Shown here in pieces: positions 23,601-36,650 of a DNA stretch of 64,000 nt (the first letter of the stretch is position 1; every line of letters starts with the position of its first letter). Source of the DNA: Polytrichum commune (lineage: Eukaryota; Streptophyta; Polytrichopsida; Polytrichales; Polytrichaceae); the NCBI GenBank assembly GCA_950295325.1, contig OX485803.1, positions 60,711,554-60,775,553 of the forward strand, in the 5' to 3' direction. Made by a program: the position numbers and the translations under genes. The notes under the pieces are model-generated. The model did no database searches. It saw only the letters and a program-made list of their open reading frames with translations, and was not told the DNA's origin.

Positions 23601-26600
23601 TGTGAAAAAAAAGGTTAGGATAATAAGTAGTAATGCACAGGACCCGGCAACCAAAATGAAACTAGGGTGTAAGACTTGTGAGCACCTTGAGACCTCTTCA
23701 CCCATGCTGATGGAAATATTCCCATCTCTCTGTATCAATAGGGAAAATACTATGAAACTAGTGAAAAACTCTATGGCAGCTAAATTATGCCTGCCAATTT
23801 TTTCTGGACATGGCAATACTCATCCAGGAGATGCATGAGAAAGACAAGTAGAATCCTCACCTTGAACTCAAGGCCTTTAGCAAGGTCAGGCTCTGATTCT
23901 TTAGAGGCACTTGATTTGAGACTTGCTTGCTTAGAAATCTTCATTTCAGACAGCTCCTCAGAGTCCTCCATGTCATCCACCTGCTCCATGACCGCCTTGT
24001 CCTTTTCACTGACTTCACCAATCCATCGGATACCAATGAGCCTTTCAACTTCATACTCTCCTGGAACAGGTGGACCATCTTCCTCCTCATCACTGTCTTC
24101 CTCCACAACACACCCCTCTGGATACCTCTCACATAGTTTTTGCCACTCTTTTAACAGCTCCAAGTAATCTTCTGCTGCCTCATTCCGCACCTACAAGAAA
24201 ATCCAGCCTCAGTAAACTAAAACCAGCTAGGTCCAGCTCAACAAACTGATAATGTATCTTACCTTACAAGATAATAAACTGTGAGTCCTCAGCAGTGCAC
24301 TCTGATGCACAGCTGGGAGGTAAAAAGTCAGGTTGAGATTTAAACAATAAAGACATGGTTAGAACTCACAGTAGTTTCCGGATGATTATGCTTCATTGAT
24401 ATGCAAGCAAACTCGTTCAAGTCGACAGCCCACGCCTGCATAAGCCACCACACATGTCACACCAAATCATATCAGATTGGAAGATTTTGCATCAAAGAAT
24501 ACAAGTTGTGCACAAAGTGCTATAAGGAGTTCTAGATCTAGGAGTGGAGAGGATGAGAGGTATCGTACAGTGACAAGGTTGATGCCTGCCAAATTGGCCC
24601 CAAGGCATAGCCCAGTGGACATGGCTCCACATCCACAATACAGATCAAGCAGCTTCAACTCTTTCTTGTTTTCAGCAGGGATGTCTGCATCTTCTTCCTC
24701 CTTGGGAGGCACTTCACTTGCAAAGTCCTCCTCAGATAGAGAGAAAGTGCTTGCAGTCTTACAACCTCTAGGCGGTTCTGTACAAAATGTCACCAAGCAG
24801 CATTTATTGAGCAGCATTTGCAACAACAGATAACTTCACTTAACACTAGAATGCAGCACCGACACATCGTCACTCAGACTTTGAAGATAAATGCAAGCAG
24901 GACCACAAATCCTTACCAGGTAAATCTTTGGGAAGTTTGTAAAAGGTCGTGTATGCAAACTTGTACCCCATATCAAAATAAAAGTCACACTTAGGGACCT
25001 GTCTTGGTGAAGAATCAAAGCGGACCTGAAAAAAACATCAGAAAGGACTTCAGATGCACGCAAAAGGTCTGAAATTCACCAAAACGTCACATGATAGATT
25101 CGTCACAATTTATCATTGACACAAACAATGACAGGCAGAATTATGGCCCTCACCTTTGATGGTACACGCACTACAGTGACCTTGCCCACGATGGTATCCA
25201 GAAAGTTCTCATCCTTCACATCTGAATAATAAATTCGTTTTGGGTCGTGAAATCTTCCCTCCTTGCCCATACCCTGTTGCACCAAAAAAATCTAAATTAG
25301 CAATTTACAAATTTAGCAAACACAATGTTTTGTGTCATTATGCAAAAGGTCAATATTTACAAAAAGATACGCAGGCATGTAAACAAGCCTGGCCTAACTC
25401 CCAAATTTGATACCAAAGAGTACGCAAAGCACACCGTGTCATAATATCTGAAGAACCACTGGACCCCAAACCACGCACTATTGTCTTCCTTCTCATAGAA
25501 CTCAAGTATTCTCCCGATGAAGTCCTTCTCAAGGCCAGACTGCCAGACAAAAACATTAATCAAGTCATGAACACTCGCTGACAAACACCACTTCAGGAAA
25601 ATCAACAGATTACATAGAGAGGAATATTTATAACACTGCCCAAGCAAGCATGAAGGAATTTCAAAACAGAATGAACCATTGTCTCAAGTTTGCAAATTCC
25701 ACAAGCTCCAAATGAAGATACTTACGAAGACAAGGACACATTCACCAATCGAATATATCTTGCCAGCAACTTCAGCCTGCTCATAATGGCCAATAACAGC
25801 AAGCTCCTCCTCTGTGTCAACCCTGAGAGTAGAATTCAAGTAATCACTACTGAGACTTGCAAAATATCCCCTCAAGGTTTCAGATGACAAAAGTCTCTTC
25901 GATCTAGCTACATCTTGAAAACCAGGACATCTCAAGTATGTAGAATTTAACAATCAAATTCTCTTCGAAACTAAAACCAAGAGAGGGAATTTTGACGAAA
26001 CGTAATCAGAAAAGCACAAAGCAGTGAGTACATCATTGAAACTAACCTGTCTTTCTTTGATTTCTTGTCAATCTGCAGCAACAAAACAAAACGCCGTATT
26101 AGGCGATGAACACAGCAGAAATTCCAAATCGTAAAAGCCCACCACAAAAGAAGCAACTCTCTGCCTCCCACAGGCGAAGCCCAACGATTCAACGCACAAA
26201 GTCATAAGTACAGATCTACGTGATACTGGACCTCCGACACATACCTTGACATATCGATGGGGATAATCCCTGTGCGCAATGTCGGTGGGTATGCGAGTAC
26301 TGGTCACCAGATTACAAGGAACCTCATCCCTCTCCTTCTGAGCACCCAGGTCGGCCTTCATTGGAACAGCAGCGGCGGCGGCATTGCTCACATCATCCTG
26401 CATAGCCGAGTCCTCAGACACAACTTCAGACGCAGCTTTGGATGTCTCGCGCACATCAGCCTTAGCTTTAGCAGCTGCTGGGGGCTTCTTGGCTGGTTTT
26501 GGTGCAGACACTCTCTGTGTTTTCACCTCTCTCGTTGTGGCACTCAACACCTCGGTGGTTTTCTGCTTCTTCGTTATGGCGGCAGCTCTGCGGGGCGTCT

Positions 26601-26841
26601 TCTTCCGTTTCGTGTCAATGTCTATCTCCTCGTCCACATCCGGTAAGTCATCAATATCTATCACATCAATAGTGGTAGTAGCGCTCTCCTGGACGACTTT
26701 CGTGGTCTTCACACTGCTCTTGATCACAGTCACATGATCCCCATTCACGTGACCGTTATTTTGAAAGGTCAATGTCTCACTTCCATTGCTCGCCTGCCCG
26801 TCTCTCTTCACGGGCCGGCCCCGGATTAGACCGTTCTTCAT
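20619..26841 (-). CDS. CMT: Chromomethylase (CMT3-type DNA cytosine-5 methyltransferase)
   Basis: Twenty-two exons splice in frame to exactly 1000 aa: 26841-26245, 26072-26047, 25822-25726, 25539-25414, 25273-25154, 25025-24917, 24777-24569, 24435-24370, 24190-23861, 23599-23541, 23307-23241, 23088-22846, 22682-22596, 22494-22423, 22265-22176, 22085-21998, 21899-21781, 21645-21541, 21421-21378, 21259-21190, 21090-20987, 20793-20619. A basic disordered N-terminus (1-200) is followed by a BAH domain (about 221-360), motif I ([14 protein letters not shown], 401-414), a chromodomain (about 495-580) embedded in the catalytic domain, the PCQ loop (catalytic Cys614), ENV (656-658), QFRMR (698-702), motif IX and motif X ([11 protein letters not shown], from 946). 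All catalytic motifs are intact. The family binds H3K9me2 and maintains CHG methylation on transposons in the nucleus. The ATG at 26841 is the first in frame. Assignment to CMT3 rather than CMT1/CMT2 needs a tree. Confidence 0.96.
21506..21527. repeat. Duplicate of exon-18 3' end inside the chromomethylase intron
   Basis: Just past the exon-18 donor the intron repeats the last 22 bases of the exon with two or fewer changes (AGGGCTTCCCTGATGTGAGA against AGGGCTTCCCTGATTTGAGA, plus strand). The copy is not followed by a GT at the equivalent position, so it is not an obvious alternative donor. It looks like a small local tandem duplication. Confidence 0.7.
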
Positions 26842-26920
26842 CACGACTCACCTAGTTTGACTCCCCTTCAAAATTCCAGAACCAAAACCTCCTCAGACAA
26901 CTAAAACTCTCCAAATACAC

Positions 26921-26921
<1 letters not shown>

Positions 26922-26958
<37 letters not shown>
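26922..26958 (+). repeat. (CA)n microsatellite
   Basis: About 18 CA units in the presumed 5' leader of the chromomethylase, 80-117 bp upstream of its ATG. On the transcript it would read (UG)n. Confidence 0.9.
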
Positions 26959-26960
<2 letters not shown>

Positions 26961-27450
26961 GACTCGAAGGCTTCTAACCACTCTTATCAACCGGCAGAAA
27001 TAAGATGGCAGACCTCGGAGAATAACACACAATACCAAAATAACCTATGTATGCAACAACCCCAGCTCTCTCAATCTCAACCCCAGCCTCTTGCTGAACA
27101 TCATAAGAAAATCTGAATCAAAACCGCACCATCCGCAAAGCTCAAGTTCTCTCTCACACTCATCCCTATCAAAGCATAGGGTCAATAACCACCACCACGG
27201 CCGCGACTCCACACTGCCAATGGCGACCTTCAGAATCTCCACAGTTCTTGAAGGCGCAACAAACCGGAACCAGAGTAATACCGGATTGGCGAGCCAAGAG
27301 GAGGGAATTAGTACCTCCGAGTGTATATTGAAGTGCAAATCGGGGAGGGGATTAGTACAGAAGCGGCACGATGAGAGTGGGCATCACCCAGGGGCCAGGA
27401 ACAGGGGATGGGAGGGAAGAAATGAAGAAGAGGCGGGAGAGATGGCAAGG

Positions 27451-27461
27451 ATTTATAATAT
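27451..27461 (-). promoter_or_regulatory. Possible TATA box for chromomethylase
   Basis: On the minus strand the sequence reads ATATTATAAAT, about 610 bp before the ATG, inside the CpG-rich promoter region. Position and sequence are compatible with a TATA box, but no transcript data support it and such motifs are common by chance. Confidence 0.22.
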
Positions 27462-28100
27462 GAATGAAAGAAGTGAAGCTTCAAAGACTTCCTCAGCTTT
27501 CCTGGCCCTTTTCCCTCCCACCTGCCACTGTGATCACATCTCCCGCAACGGATTGAAATTGGGCGAGCATGGCGGGAAACATAAACGAGCTGGAAAAGAG
27601 GCGGGAGGGGCCATGGCCAGACACACAACTCCCCCTCTCTCACTGTCTCGCCATCGCCATAGCCATGGCCATGCCCACTTCCCTCGCTAATTTTGAGCAT
27701 CGCGGCCTTCAGACTCGCATTCATCCCTCTATTTCCAGTCAATGTGGGATGTCTTTCATCGTCTCCGTGGGGAGCTTGTTGTATGTTTCATCCACAGGTC
27801 ACCCCGTCACGACCTTTTTCAGTCAAACCCAGAGGATTCTGTTCATCCTCCGTGGGGAACGTGTTCACGGGGAACATCGTTACTGTACCCGTTCTTCAGG
27901 ACCGGCTCACACAAGCCTCGGGGCGCCTTGCCAGCTCCCGATTGGTGGTGGCCCATGGAGAAATGCCGGGAATTATCGTACCTCTCATCCATCCAATATC
28001 CAACATAAAAGGCCTTGAAAGAGAGATGATGTTGGCCCTGGGCTGGCGTGAATGAGGGACGCTTCACCTTGATCATAGTCGCAAGCCACCAGCTGAAAAA

Positions 28101-29703
28101 CCCTCAAATAGTATGCAACCCAAAGGTCATGCTTGTTAGTATGCTCGGGATCATTTTGGATGAATCGGCAACAAACTTATAAGGGGGGTCAAGTTTTTAT
28201 GTTGGATGAATGAGAGATATGTTCGTATACAATACTTTCCTCTCTTCGGTAAAGCCCATTCCACGGATTTCCCTTAATGAGTTATGGGAACCTCATACCG
28301 TGTAATTTCCCGTTACTACATTTTGGAGGGACCTGTAGTGAAGGTCCATATTCCCAATCAGGACCCCATTGACAATCTACGGGGTACCGAAATTTCGATC
28401 AGGTTGGGATTCGATTTTTACCAGGCCACAACCAATAGCGCCATGACACATGTCATGGTTTTGAATGCTAAAATGAGGATGAATGAGCAATAATGACAAA
28501 CTCTACACATTGGTAATATGTTGGGGTCAACTTTTGGCTTCAAAAAATCACAATAATCTTAAGAAATAAAATTGACGTAAAAATTATAGTCCTCCTAATT
28601 TCTGTCTTCCTACACAAGAAATTTTTGCACCGCCTTATACTTCTCCAAATATGGCGGAGAATCTCTTAAGTGATCATGTATGGGCGCCTATACTCTACGA
28701 CGAATATCATCCGGACCATTGATCTCCTCTAAATGAATTGGTCAGGAATATGCATCATAGCTTTACGATTGATATGGTCCTCTGGAAAATGTAATGTGGT
28801 ACACTAAATATGATATTTAGGTTCACATGGTAATTCATGTCACTATGGTAACTTTTTGGATGAGACTTCTTATGAATAAATGGACAAATATTGCCATGGA
28901 TGATGGATGAGTTCATCCATTGGCCAAATCCCTACCTTCTCTTGTCGGCAATTTGTAATGAATATTGTCGTGGATGATTGAAATTTGGATGAAAAATCAC
29001 TTGGTAAGTGACATTATTTGCAACACTGTAAATCTATAACCCCCCCCCCCCAAAAAAAAAACCAAAAAAAACCAATTTTTTTTGCAAGAAATGACAAATA
29101 ATGTTGGGTTAACATTCAGTGTTGGTGACACTATACTGCAGTTTACAATTAGTATTGAGCAAGACAATTAGAATTGATGATACGAATTATCATATTTAGT
29201 GTACTAATGGTCAACCTTCAAGCTCCACCCTTGGGCGGGTCCTTGTTTCACTTTGAAGCTAATTCGGGTGTCAAATTATCGCAAAGTACACAAGTACCCT
29301 CCGACCTATATACTATTTAATGGACTATTCATATTGGATGGATGAGAAGTACACTCATATGCAATAATTCTCATTTGCCATGTCGGCACATCTACGTGGA
29401 TGGCAAGTTGGATTGCATGATGGTGATACACACAAAGGAGAAGGACGACTTCCAGTTGCCACTAGCATGAATTATGATGTTGCTTCAATTTCAAGTTGGT
29501 CTAGATCTATACCTAAATTTGAAACGGCCATTGATACACACAAACAAATCTTTGCCATATAGAAAAGCTCACACTCATGGTTGCCTCAAAATTGTGGGGT
29601 CCAAAATGGTGGCCATTGGGGTTGAGCTTTGAGATATGTGGGCAAGGGCAAGAAAAATGCACATGCCACCCAAGGAATTCCAAACATCCAAATGTGTACA
29701 CTT
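28101..29703. other. AT-rich decayed intergenic DNA
   Basis: No gene is supported. It contains a C-run followed by an A-run at about 29041-29070. Short frames have no recognisable domain. Confidence 0.4.
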
Positions 29704-29813
29704 AGATAGATAGATAGCAACTCCGGACCTCTTCCAAGGCTAGCCTGAATAAAGTGTTTGTTCGTAATGTTCATTGGAACAAAACTACTATCTTCTTTCG
29801 AAGATAGACACAT
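29704..29813 (-). mobile_element. 3' fragment of the SINE family found at 43.4 kb
   Basis: Read on the minus strand this shares with the complete copy the blocks CATTACGAACAAACACTTTA and GGTCCGGAGTTGCTATC and the 3' (TATC)n tail. The 5' tRNA-like head is missing, so this is a 5'-truncated copy, as retrotransposition commonly produces. Confidence 0.7.
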
Positions 29814-32435
29814 GCATGCTTACCCTCAACACACAAGTGTCTGCCCCCCCCCCTCTATGCATGTGCATGTGCGTGTTTGATGTTTTAGAGTAAACGATTT
29901 GAAATTGCTTGGTTATTTTGTTGGGGGTGGTCATCTCAAGTTGGTCACCCCCAAATTCAATGAAGCTCATTTGATAATGACCAACTTCACATGGTCATCG
30001 TCAACCAAAAACCTAGAAGAAAAGAAAAGAAAAGATCATGTTGGTCATCATTTAGATTTTTTCCACCTTCCTATATCAATCATGCACTACACTACTTATG
30101 GTATTTAGTATCACGCACATTATTGCAACATAATCTAAACTAGGTGTTTAGAGGTCACAAAGTGTCACGTCGGCTAATTGCCTACATGATGTTATTTATA
30201 ATTCAAAAGTCATTTTTTGAAGTGAACAAACATTTGCATTGTGACATTTAGCGTGGCAGATTGGAATACTCAAGATGATAGGTTTTGCGTTTTAATATGT
30301 TAGGGGAAGATATTGTTGAGCATATTGATATGAGGTTGTTATTTAGGGTTGAAGTTCTAAGATCATTCCCACCCCGGATGGATGAGGCTTCGTTGCGTTC
30401 AATATCTTAACTCTCTCGTGCTCAAAACATTCAAACCTACCAAAGCCGACGAGTTTGAGAGTTTTCAAAGTAGAAGCATAAGCCTTGGAGTAGCATTGAT
30501 GCAAGTTTGGGGTTTCCTTGGAAACAAGAGTTGTCAACCATTCCCAACTTTATAAAAGTTGGAGTCATGTTACATCATGCCATGAGACCATGCCTACACT
30601 AAATATGATGCTTAGCGCCGCTTAGTATTTGGAGGTACACCATGCTATATCTTTTGTATTATTTTTTGTAAGTTTTTACCAAGTAAAGTTGTTAATGTTC
30701 CATAATGTCCAAATAACCGATTTGACATTTGTTGGCAAAATATGATATATATTGTAAAAAATATATAACATTGTGTAATTTCAAATAGTAAGCAACACGA
30801 AATGCAATATTTAGTGTAGTTGTGTACATTGAATCAAACATTTACTTGCATAACTATTGTTAGAGTATATATAAACATAAACCTCGTGGGAGGGAGGGGA
30901 GAGTGGTTTCTTGGTTCATAAATAAGTGCTTGGAAAATAATGACAATTAGCATGTTGACCTCATTATCTAGACCAACTATCTATGTATCGTACCCATAAA
31001 CAAAGTGCTTTTGGTTTCACCATACATCAAAATGATTCATTCATCCCCGTCTACACCAAATCTTGGTGTATACCAAGGCCTACTCGGGCATCGGTGCATC
31101 ACTCCTCCTCGTTCATTAGGTTACATATTAGATAATGTTGTTTGCTATAAGAATTTGGTGCACTACTAGCATATGGTTAAACTTGGGCAATGCATTCTAT
31201 ATAGACGAATCTTTTTATGTGATGTTGCAAGTTTTGTAGATCTACCACTACAAGGGATTCACAAATTACTTCACCGATGCATGACATGTTGCCAAAGTTT
31301 TGTATGATATACGTGACAAATGAACATATATGATGTGCATGGATGAAACAACAACACATTTTGAGAGAGAGAGAGAGACACATACAACTCAAATGTGAGC
31401 TTTGGCATGAGTGAGAGACGCTTCAGCCATGCACATAGACTTAGGCTCATATTTCTTTATGGCATGCTTTGTGGGTCTAGTTACTTAAGTGATTGTGTTA
31501 CTTGTCATCATTTGGGGCCAACCTATTCATAACCATGACAATCAAAAGATGTAAATATACATCATACTAAAAACTTGTACCTCTTGCGGGGTCTACATCT
31601 ATTAAATGTCGACAACGATGATTATTGTGTGTCTAGACGGTGGTTCAATATACAAAACAAATATCAAATCTTAGTTTTCATGGAGTGATTTCTTTGCTCA
31701 AATCATGAACCATATACTACGTCTATTGTTTTGAAGGTAAGTTTCTACTTATACGGGTGCTTTACTATCCGATTGCTTTACTATCCGATAATGTCGAACA
31801 TGCACGGGTGTTTGACAAATGATGTGTCCATGATCACCATTTCCTTCTTTAACAAGAGCCATTATCGATTTCGATACACAATGGATGTGTATCTTCCTTA
31901 CTTTGAGTGCGTAAATTTGTGATTGGTATAAGTGTAGATGTTACCTTGAAGTATCAATACAAGCATTGAGTATACCAAATATGATCCGTCCTCCTTATAA
32001 TTTTGGCACCATGCGGAACTTATTGATTGGTTATGAGTGACATTTCACTCGGCAAGGAGGCCATAGCCCGAGTCCGGGGTCAAACAAGTTCGAGTGATGT
32101 AGTGTGATTTCATCACTTTTGCCTTTCATTTCCTTCATACGAGAGTGCAATCTTTGAGTTGTAAATTAATGACGAAATCGCATTGACATCATGCACACAC
32201 CACCGTAGATCTTAAGTTACTTATTGGAGGTGAAATTAGATGTGTATCGACAACTGGCATTATGTTGCCTAGGTTTTAGTGGCTTCATCTACTCTAGGGT
32301 GGAGATTTGGATGAGAACGGAGATTGTGGCTGAATTTCATCCAAATGCAATAATGGGTCGAGTCAAATGACACACTTATAGGTACAAGTGTCGGAGATTT
32401 TTGTTATAAAGTGAGGAAGACATGGGAAATCGAAT
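29814..32435. other. AT-rich decayed intergenic DNA
   Basis: No gene is supported. A C-run lies at about 29845-29854 and a (GA)n tract at 31363-31378. Nothing else is recognisable. Confidence 0.4.
31363..31378 (+). repeat. (GA)n microsatellite
   Basis: Eight GA units in intergenic DNA. Confidence 0.85.
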
Positions 32436-32459
32436 TTGGATGGATGCCCCCCTCCCCAC

Positions 32460-32655
32460 AACGTGAGATCGTGGCAAAGAGATCACATGAATAGGATGGA
32501 CACTAAGTTGTGCCATTTGATTGTTGTTTGTGATTTCGTATCATTACATTCAACTTTGCTAGGTTTATGCGAGGGCCCAAGAATTTTAAGGGATCGTGTT
32601 TGCATAATTCACGGTGGATTCTCACATGATAATCCAATTCAAGTGAAAGAGTGAT
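32460..32655 (+). pseudogene. Possible non-LTR retrotransposon endonuclease fragment
   Basis: A frame encodes MDTKLCHLIVVCDFVSLHS followed by LGLCEGPR and CIIHGG. The order resembles the part of the endonuclease/exonuclease/phosphatase domain of plant LINEs that reads roughly 'G..LI.LC....L.ILNG......FTC...G'. Only this short segment is present, with no catalytic core and no flanking frame, so it would be a dead remnant. The resemblance is modest. Confidence 0.35.
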
Positions 32656-35577
32656 AACCGTCAATACATATCCGTTCTCATTGCACATAAATTTTTTGTT
32701 GTGAAAAGGGAGTAATATTTTGATGTTGAGTGATGTTATGTTCCATACGATCGTGAAATCTATTATATGTTCCAGAAATGGACACTGGTGGGTGGATGGG
32801 CACTAATGCAATTAGAACTGGGTAGATTGTGCCAGAGGGAATCGGGCTAAACATGCACCCACCAGTCCACCGAGTTCTAAAGGCTCAAAGGGGGTTGAGG
32901 TTGTGACTTGGTCCATTATAGCAATGGTGGGGACCATAACTCGGTCCACCAAAAAAATTAAAGGTCAGCAACACATGCAATAAATATCACGGGCATGGGG
33001 ACCCGTGTGGAAAGCGTGACAAGCTACAAAATAGCAATCATAACCAATGTGAAGGCAACACAAGCACCAATCCAAAACTTGCTAGGACCAACTGCGTATC
33101 GTATTTCACTATCAATGGCATTTATTGTTGTCACTTTGAAATTATGCAATGCTACAACTTCTTGCTGTAGATTTCATTTGTTAATAACAATGATGAAGAA
33201 GGTTGTTTGGAGATTATAGAACATAAATATCCTTATTGGGTCAAAATATTTACATTCTAAACAAATTATCATATCATATCATAATTGTGGATAGTGAGTT
33301 ACTCTAAATACTATAAATGGTGTAGTCTTCAAATCCTACCAAATTAAAAAAAAATGCATGGACCCAAGTTGTCTACAATACATTTTGGAAACATCGAACA
33401 ACGAGGGCTTGTGGGCGGTGAAGCCATCGATGTGCAACCTTTCCAAAACGGTGGACTGTCAATGACAACATGTTGAGCATACAATGTTGGGATGATGACC
33501 CAAGACAACAATTCAAATGCAAGGATGCAAGATGCGGGATACTGTGGATCCAAACTAGGTACTAAATCCAAGGTTCGAGAGGTTAGAAAAGAGGATAGAT
33601 GACCCCATAAATATGTGATTAACCAACATCAAGCAATCCAAAGTAAATTTCAGCTCGTTGGCCCTACCCTGCTAAAGAATCCTATTGGTGTACGGTGGGA
33701 TTTACTGCATACCTTGCGGTGAGTGGGCTCTTGGCTTCCTACCTACCTAACTAGTTTGTTGTTTTTTTCCCGTCAAGTGAGAGAATATTTCATAGCGGGA
33801 ATCGAACTGTCAACACTTCATTCGGGAATGGTCATCTCTCCATTATCACCCAGTAATTTAGGGTCATCTCCAAGATGACCCCAATTCTAGGTTGATGTGA
33901 ATGAGAGAGGGTTCTCCATTTATCAAAACCACAAAACTTAAATGAAACTCCAAAATCATGTTTATAGAGTATGGATGAGGGGCAAGGCTTATTGTCTCAT
34001 GCTCAAGAGCTTCCCTACATGTAGAGTAAAGTCAACTTTAGACTTGACATGGGTTGGGATTTCTTTGGAGCTTCACTCAAAAAAATGAGATAGCAAGGAT
34101 CTTAATTAAGTTAATGTCCATTATTTTTCACGCAAAGCTAAGCTTATGGTTGTCATAACATTATTGAGTAGTTACACGATGGTTTCTTTCCAATGAAAGA
34201 TGTTAAGAGTAAACAACAACAATGATTTACATTTGCTCGTCGAAAAGTTCACAATACACAACCCGAGTGCTGGACATAAACATGAAATCCTTAAATTATA
34301 AGATAATTATGCTCATGCGATACTCGGTTTCATGGCATGCAACCAAAGAGATGTGCAATGTTATGACGGAGCTTGGTATGAGAGGACATGAAATATATGG
34401 AAGTTGGGTATTCAATGGATTGTTTAGTTGAGGCGTCTAGCATGTCGTTGGGAAAAGTGGTGTATTCATTTTGGTATCGTAAGGTTGACCACTTCTATGT
34501 AGATGCCCATGTTAAGGAAACGCGTGTAGGATGTCCTAGTGCGAAGAGATGCCAACGTGAAGCATTCGTGTAAGAAAAAACAAATTGTCCACTACCGGAA
34601 GGTGGTTTAATTGCACATGACTGTTTTCATTTGTTCGTTTGCAAAGGGGGGGATTTTTTAATGCAATGTTCATCAACCGATTCATTCTCTCAAGTTATAT
34701 AATCCTAGTAATATTGTTTATGAATACGGTAGTAGCTTCATGACGAAGCAAGGATAGATGAAGTTTCTTTTCATCCGCATCCTATTGCTGCCTTTCAATG
34801 AGGTCTCTATGGTTGACCAAGCACATTTAGGGTGACTCATAATAGAGGGGATGTCCCTCTCAAGGGTGTCGTTGGGAGAGGTGTGAACGAGCCTCGAGGA
34901 TGTGTGGCTTAGTGAACATGACACGGTATTGGGCTTGTGAAGGTATGAGAATCTAAGGCCCATGCCACACGAGAGCAAGAGGAAGTTTCACAACTTCCTC
35001 CAAGACGGCACGTTGCTTTTGAAAAGTCTCCTTTTCCTTGTTTTTCTCCTTATATTGTGGAATTCCAAGCACTAGTGCCTGGTAGTATTGAACTACATTT
35101 ATTGTGCCATGTCACTCTATTTTATTGCCAAGTAGATCCCGAAGCAATATCCAAAGCAAAATCCAAAGCTAAAAAGTCATTGTTGCCACTCCCCATACTT
35201 CCTCTCACGTGGCAACCACTTGCTCATTTGAACCAATGCTATTCATCCAACTCACTGCCGTTCATGCAAGTTTCCTCCCGTCTGGTTTGGGCCTAAGTTC
35301 ATGAGAAACCGCCGTTGAAGTTGGATAAAACATAGAATACTATCTTGCTTGTATCTCCCAAAAATTTCTACTACAATCCACCCTCGATATTTGTTAACAT
35401 TTTGGAGTAAGGAAACTTGTCACATTTATGTGGTGTTAACACTTTAATAATTATTGGGGGTTGCATAGACAATTTGTAACACTTAAATGAACAACACTTG
35501 TATGACTTTCATTCCTTACGTTTATAAACAAACAAAACATAGTAGGCTCACATAATAAAGAGCCATAAAATTCACAT
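32656..35577. other. AT-rich decayed intergenic DNA
   Basis: Short frames of 60-90 codons occur on both strands without domain resemblance. No RNA gene or repeat end was recognised. Confidence 0.4.
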
Positions 35578-36060
35578 ATGCATGAAAATGGCTCTCCAAT
35601 GAGGAAATTTCCCACAAATTGTCTAACCACTTCTAGAAAACCCCACAAACTATGGACACACAAATCACACAATTCCTCAAGTTCTGATACACCCAATACA
35701 TGGGCAATCATAGAAGAAAACAAATTCTCTTCTAGCCACACACACACCAACCCCAATTGCACATTATGCCAAATTAACGACATAAATACTTGGCCACACT
35801 TACTCTCTCTATGTAACAATGAATTTCTTGAAGGCCTAAGAATCGCAAGACACAATGTCGTTGCCCACCAACTCACCAACCTACTAACATCAAATGTACA
35901 CACTAGACACCTCACACTCATTAATGCCGGTAATGAACATGGCAACAACCAAAACAACACCATCCCGCCATGGATACTAAGTTGCACATGGAGCACTACA
36001 TAATGTGAATGCCTTGCAAAACTAAGATCATATATCATTTACATACAAAGCGTTGCATAT
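35578..36060 (+). pseudogene. Non-LTR retrotransposon C-terminal fragment
   Basis: A frame of 141 codons contains NCTLCQINDINTWPHLLSLC, then LEGLRIARHNVVAHQL, NVHTRHLTLINAG and IPPWILSCTW. After a TAA at 36001 the same frame continues with CECLAKLRSYII. The zinc-knuckle Cys-X2-Cys...His...Cys followed by GLRIARHN and a Pro-Trp segment is the layout of the C-terminal region found after reverse transcriptase in a class of LINE-like ORFs. The upstream reverse transcriptase is not recognisable, and stops lie on both sides. Confidence 0.6.
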
Positions 36061-36145
36061 GAACAAAATGGTCCTACCCTTGTGGGTTTTAAGTAAGGGT
36101 CAATTTTTAGAAAAAGTAATGTCTCTTCATTTGTCTACCCTCTTA

Positions 36146-36647
36146 GGGCCACTTCACACACGAGACTAAGAGCATGTGACAATTACACTTCAAGCACTCT
36201 CGTTGGTGGAAAAGGCGGAGCTAGTCCAAGTTCGCTTCACACTACGCTTGAGGGACCAACGGAGTATGTGAATGCAAGATGGATGTAAAAGTCTACATGG
36301 ATTCCTACATGGCATCGAATGGATCGTGTTTCATGGACACTTTAACTATTTTCCAACAACCACCTCATGGAGGTAGGCATTACACAAAACCAGGAGACCA
36401 TGGCACTCCGAACGCTCACAACCATTGGTTTATTCTATTTCATCACGTGTGAGGACCTGCATGAGTAGACATTCATTGAAACAACATTTGGTTGAGAGCC
36501 CGGTCACATATGACTTCACACTACACTCGAGGGTCCGTGACCACACTACATGACTTTGGAGGTGTCTTGAGACGGCCTTTGGACACTTCCTTTTGGGCTC
36601 TCACAATTTCATGGTCACAGCTCTTGGCTCGTGTGTGAAGTGGCCCC
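36146..36647. mobile_element. Harbinger/Tourist-like MITE, 502 bp
   Basis: The left end reads GGGCCACTTCACACACGAG and the right end in reverse complement GGGGCCACTTCACACACGAG; both continue with a diverged AAGAGC...GTGAC block, giving inverted repeats of about 40 bp. Both ends are flanked by TTA (36143-36145 and 36648-36650), the target duplication of PIF/Harbinger elements. A subterminal block CTTCACACTAC(A/G)C...GAGGG(A/T)CC is repeated inside each half (about 36236 and 36510). No transposase frame is present. The three-base duplication could arise by chance, so the superfamily is tentative; the inverted repeats themselves are clear. Confidence 0.78.
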
Positions 36648-36650
36648 TTA

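Larger units (their letters stand above)
26842..28100. other. Chromomethylase 5' UTR and promoter region
   Basis: The DNA upstream of the chromomethylase ATG is richer in G, C and CpG (especially 27.1-28.0 kb) than the intergenic DNA on either side, as expected for an unmethylated promoter. Open frames on both strands here have no domain resemblance and biased Ser/His/Pro composition, so they are not called as genes. A (CA)n tract lies within the presumed 5' UTR. Confidence 0.45.

Noticed and set aside
27091-27690. A 199-codon divergent gene upstream of the chromomethylase
   Set aside because: No domain, Ser/His/Arg-biased composition and position in a CpG-rich promoter; open frames exist on both strands here.
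29041-29070. CRISPR or structured array suggested by C- and A-runs
   Set aside because: These are simple homopolymer tracts without repeat-spacer structure, in a eukaryotic context.
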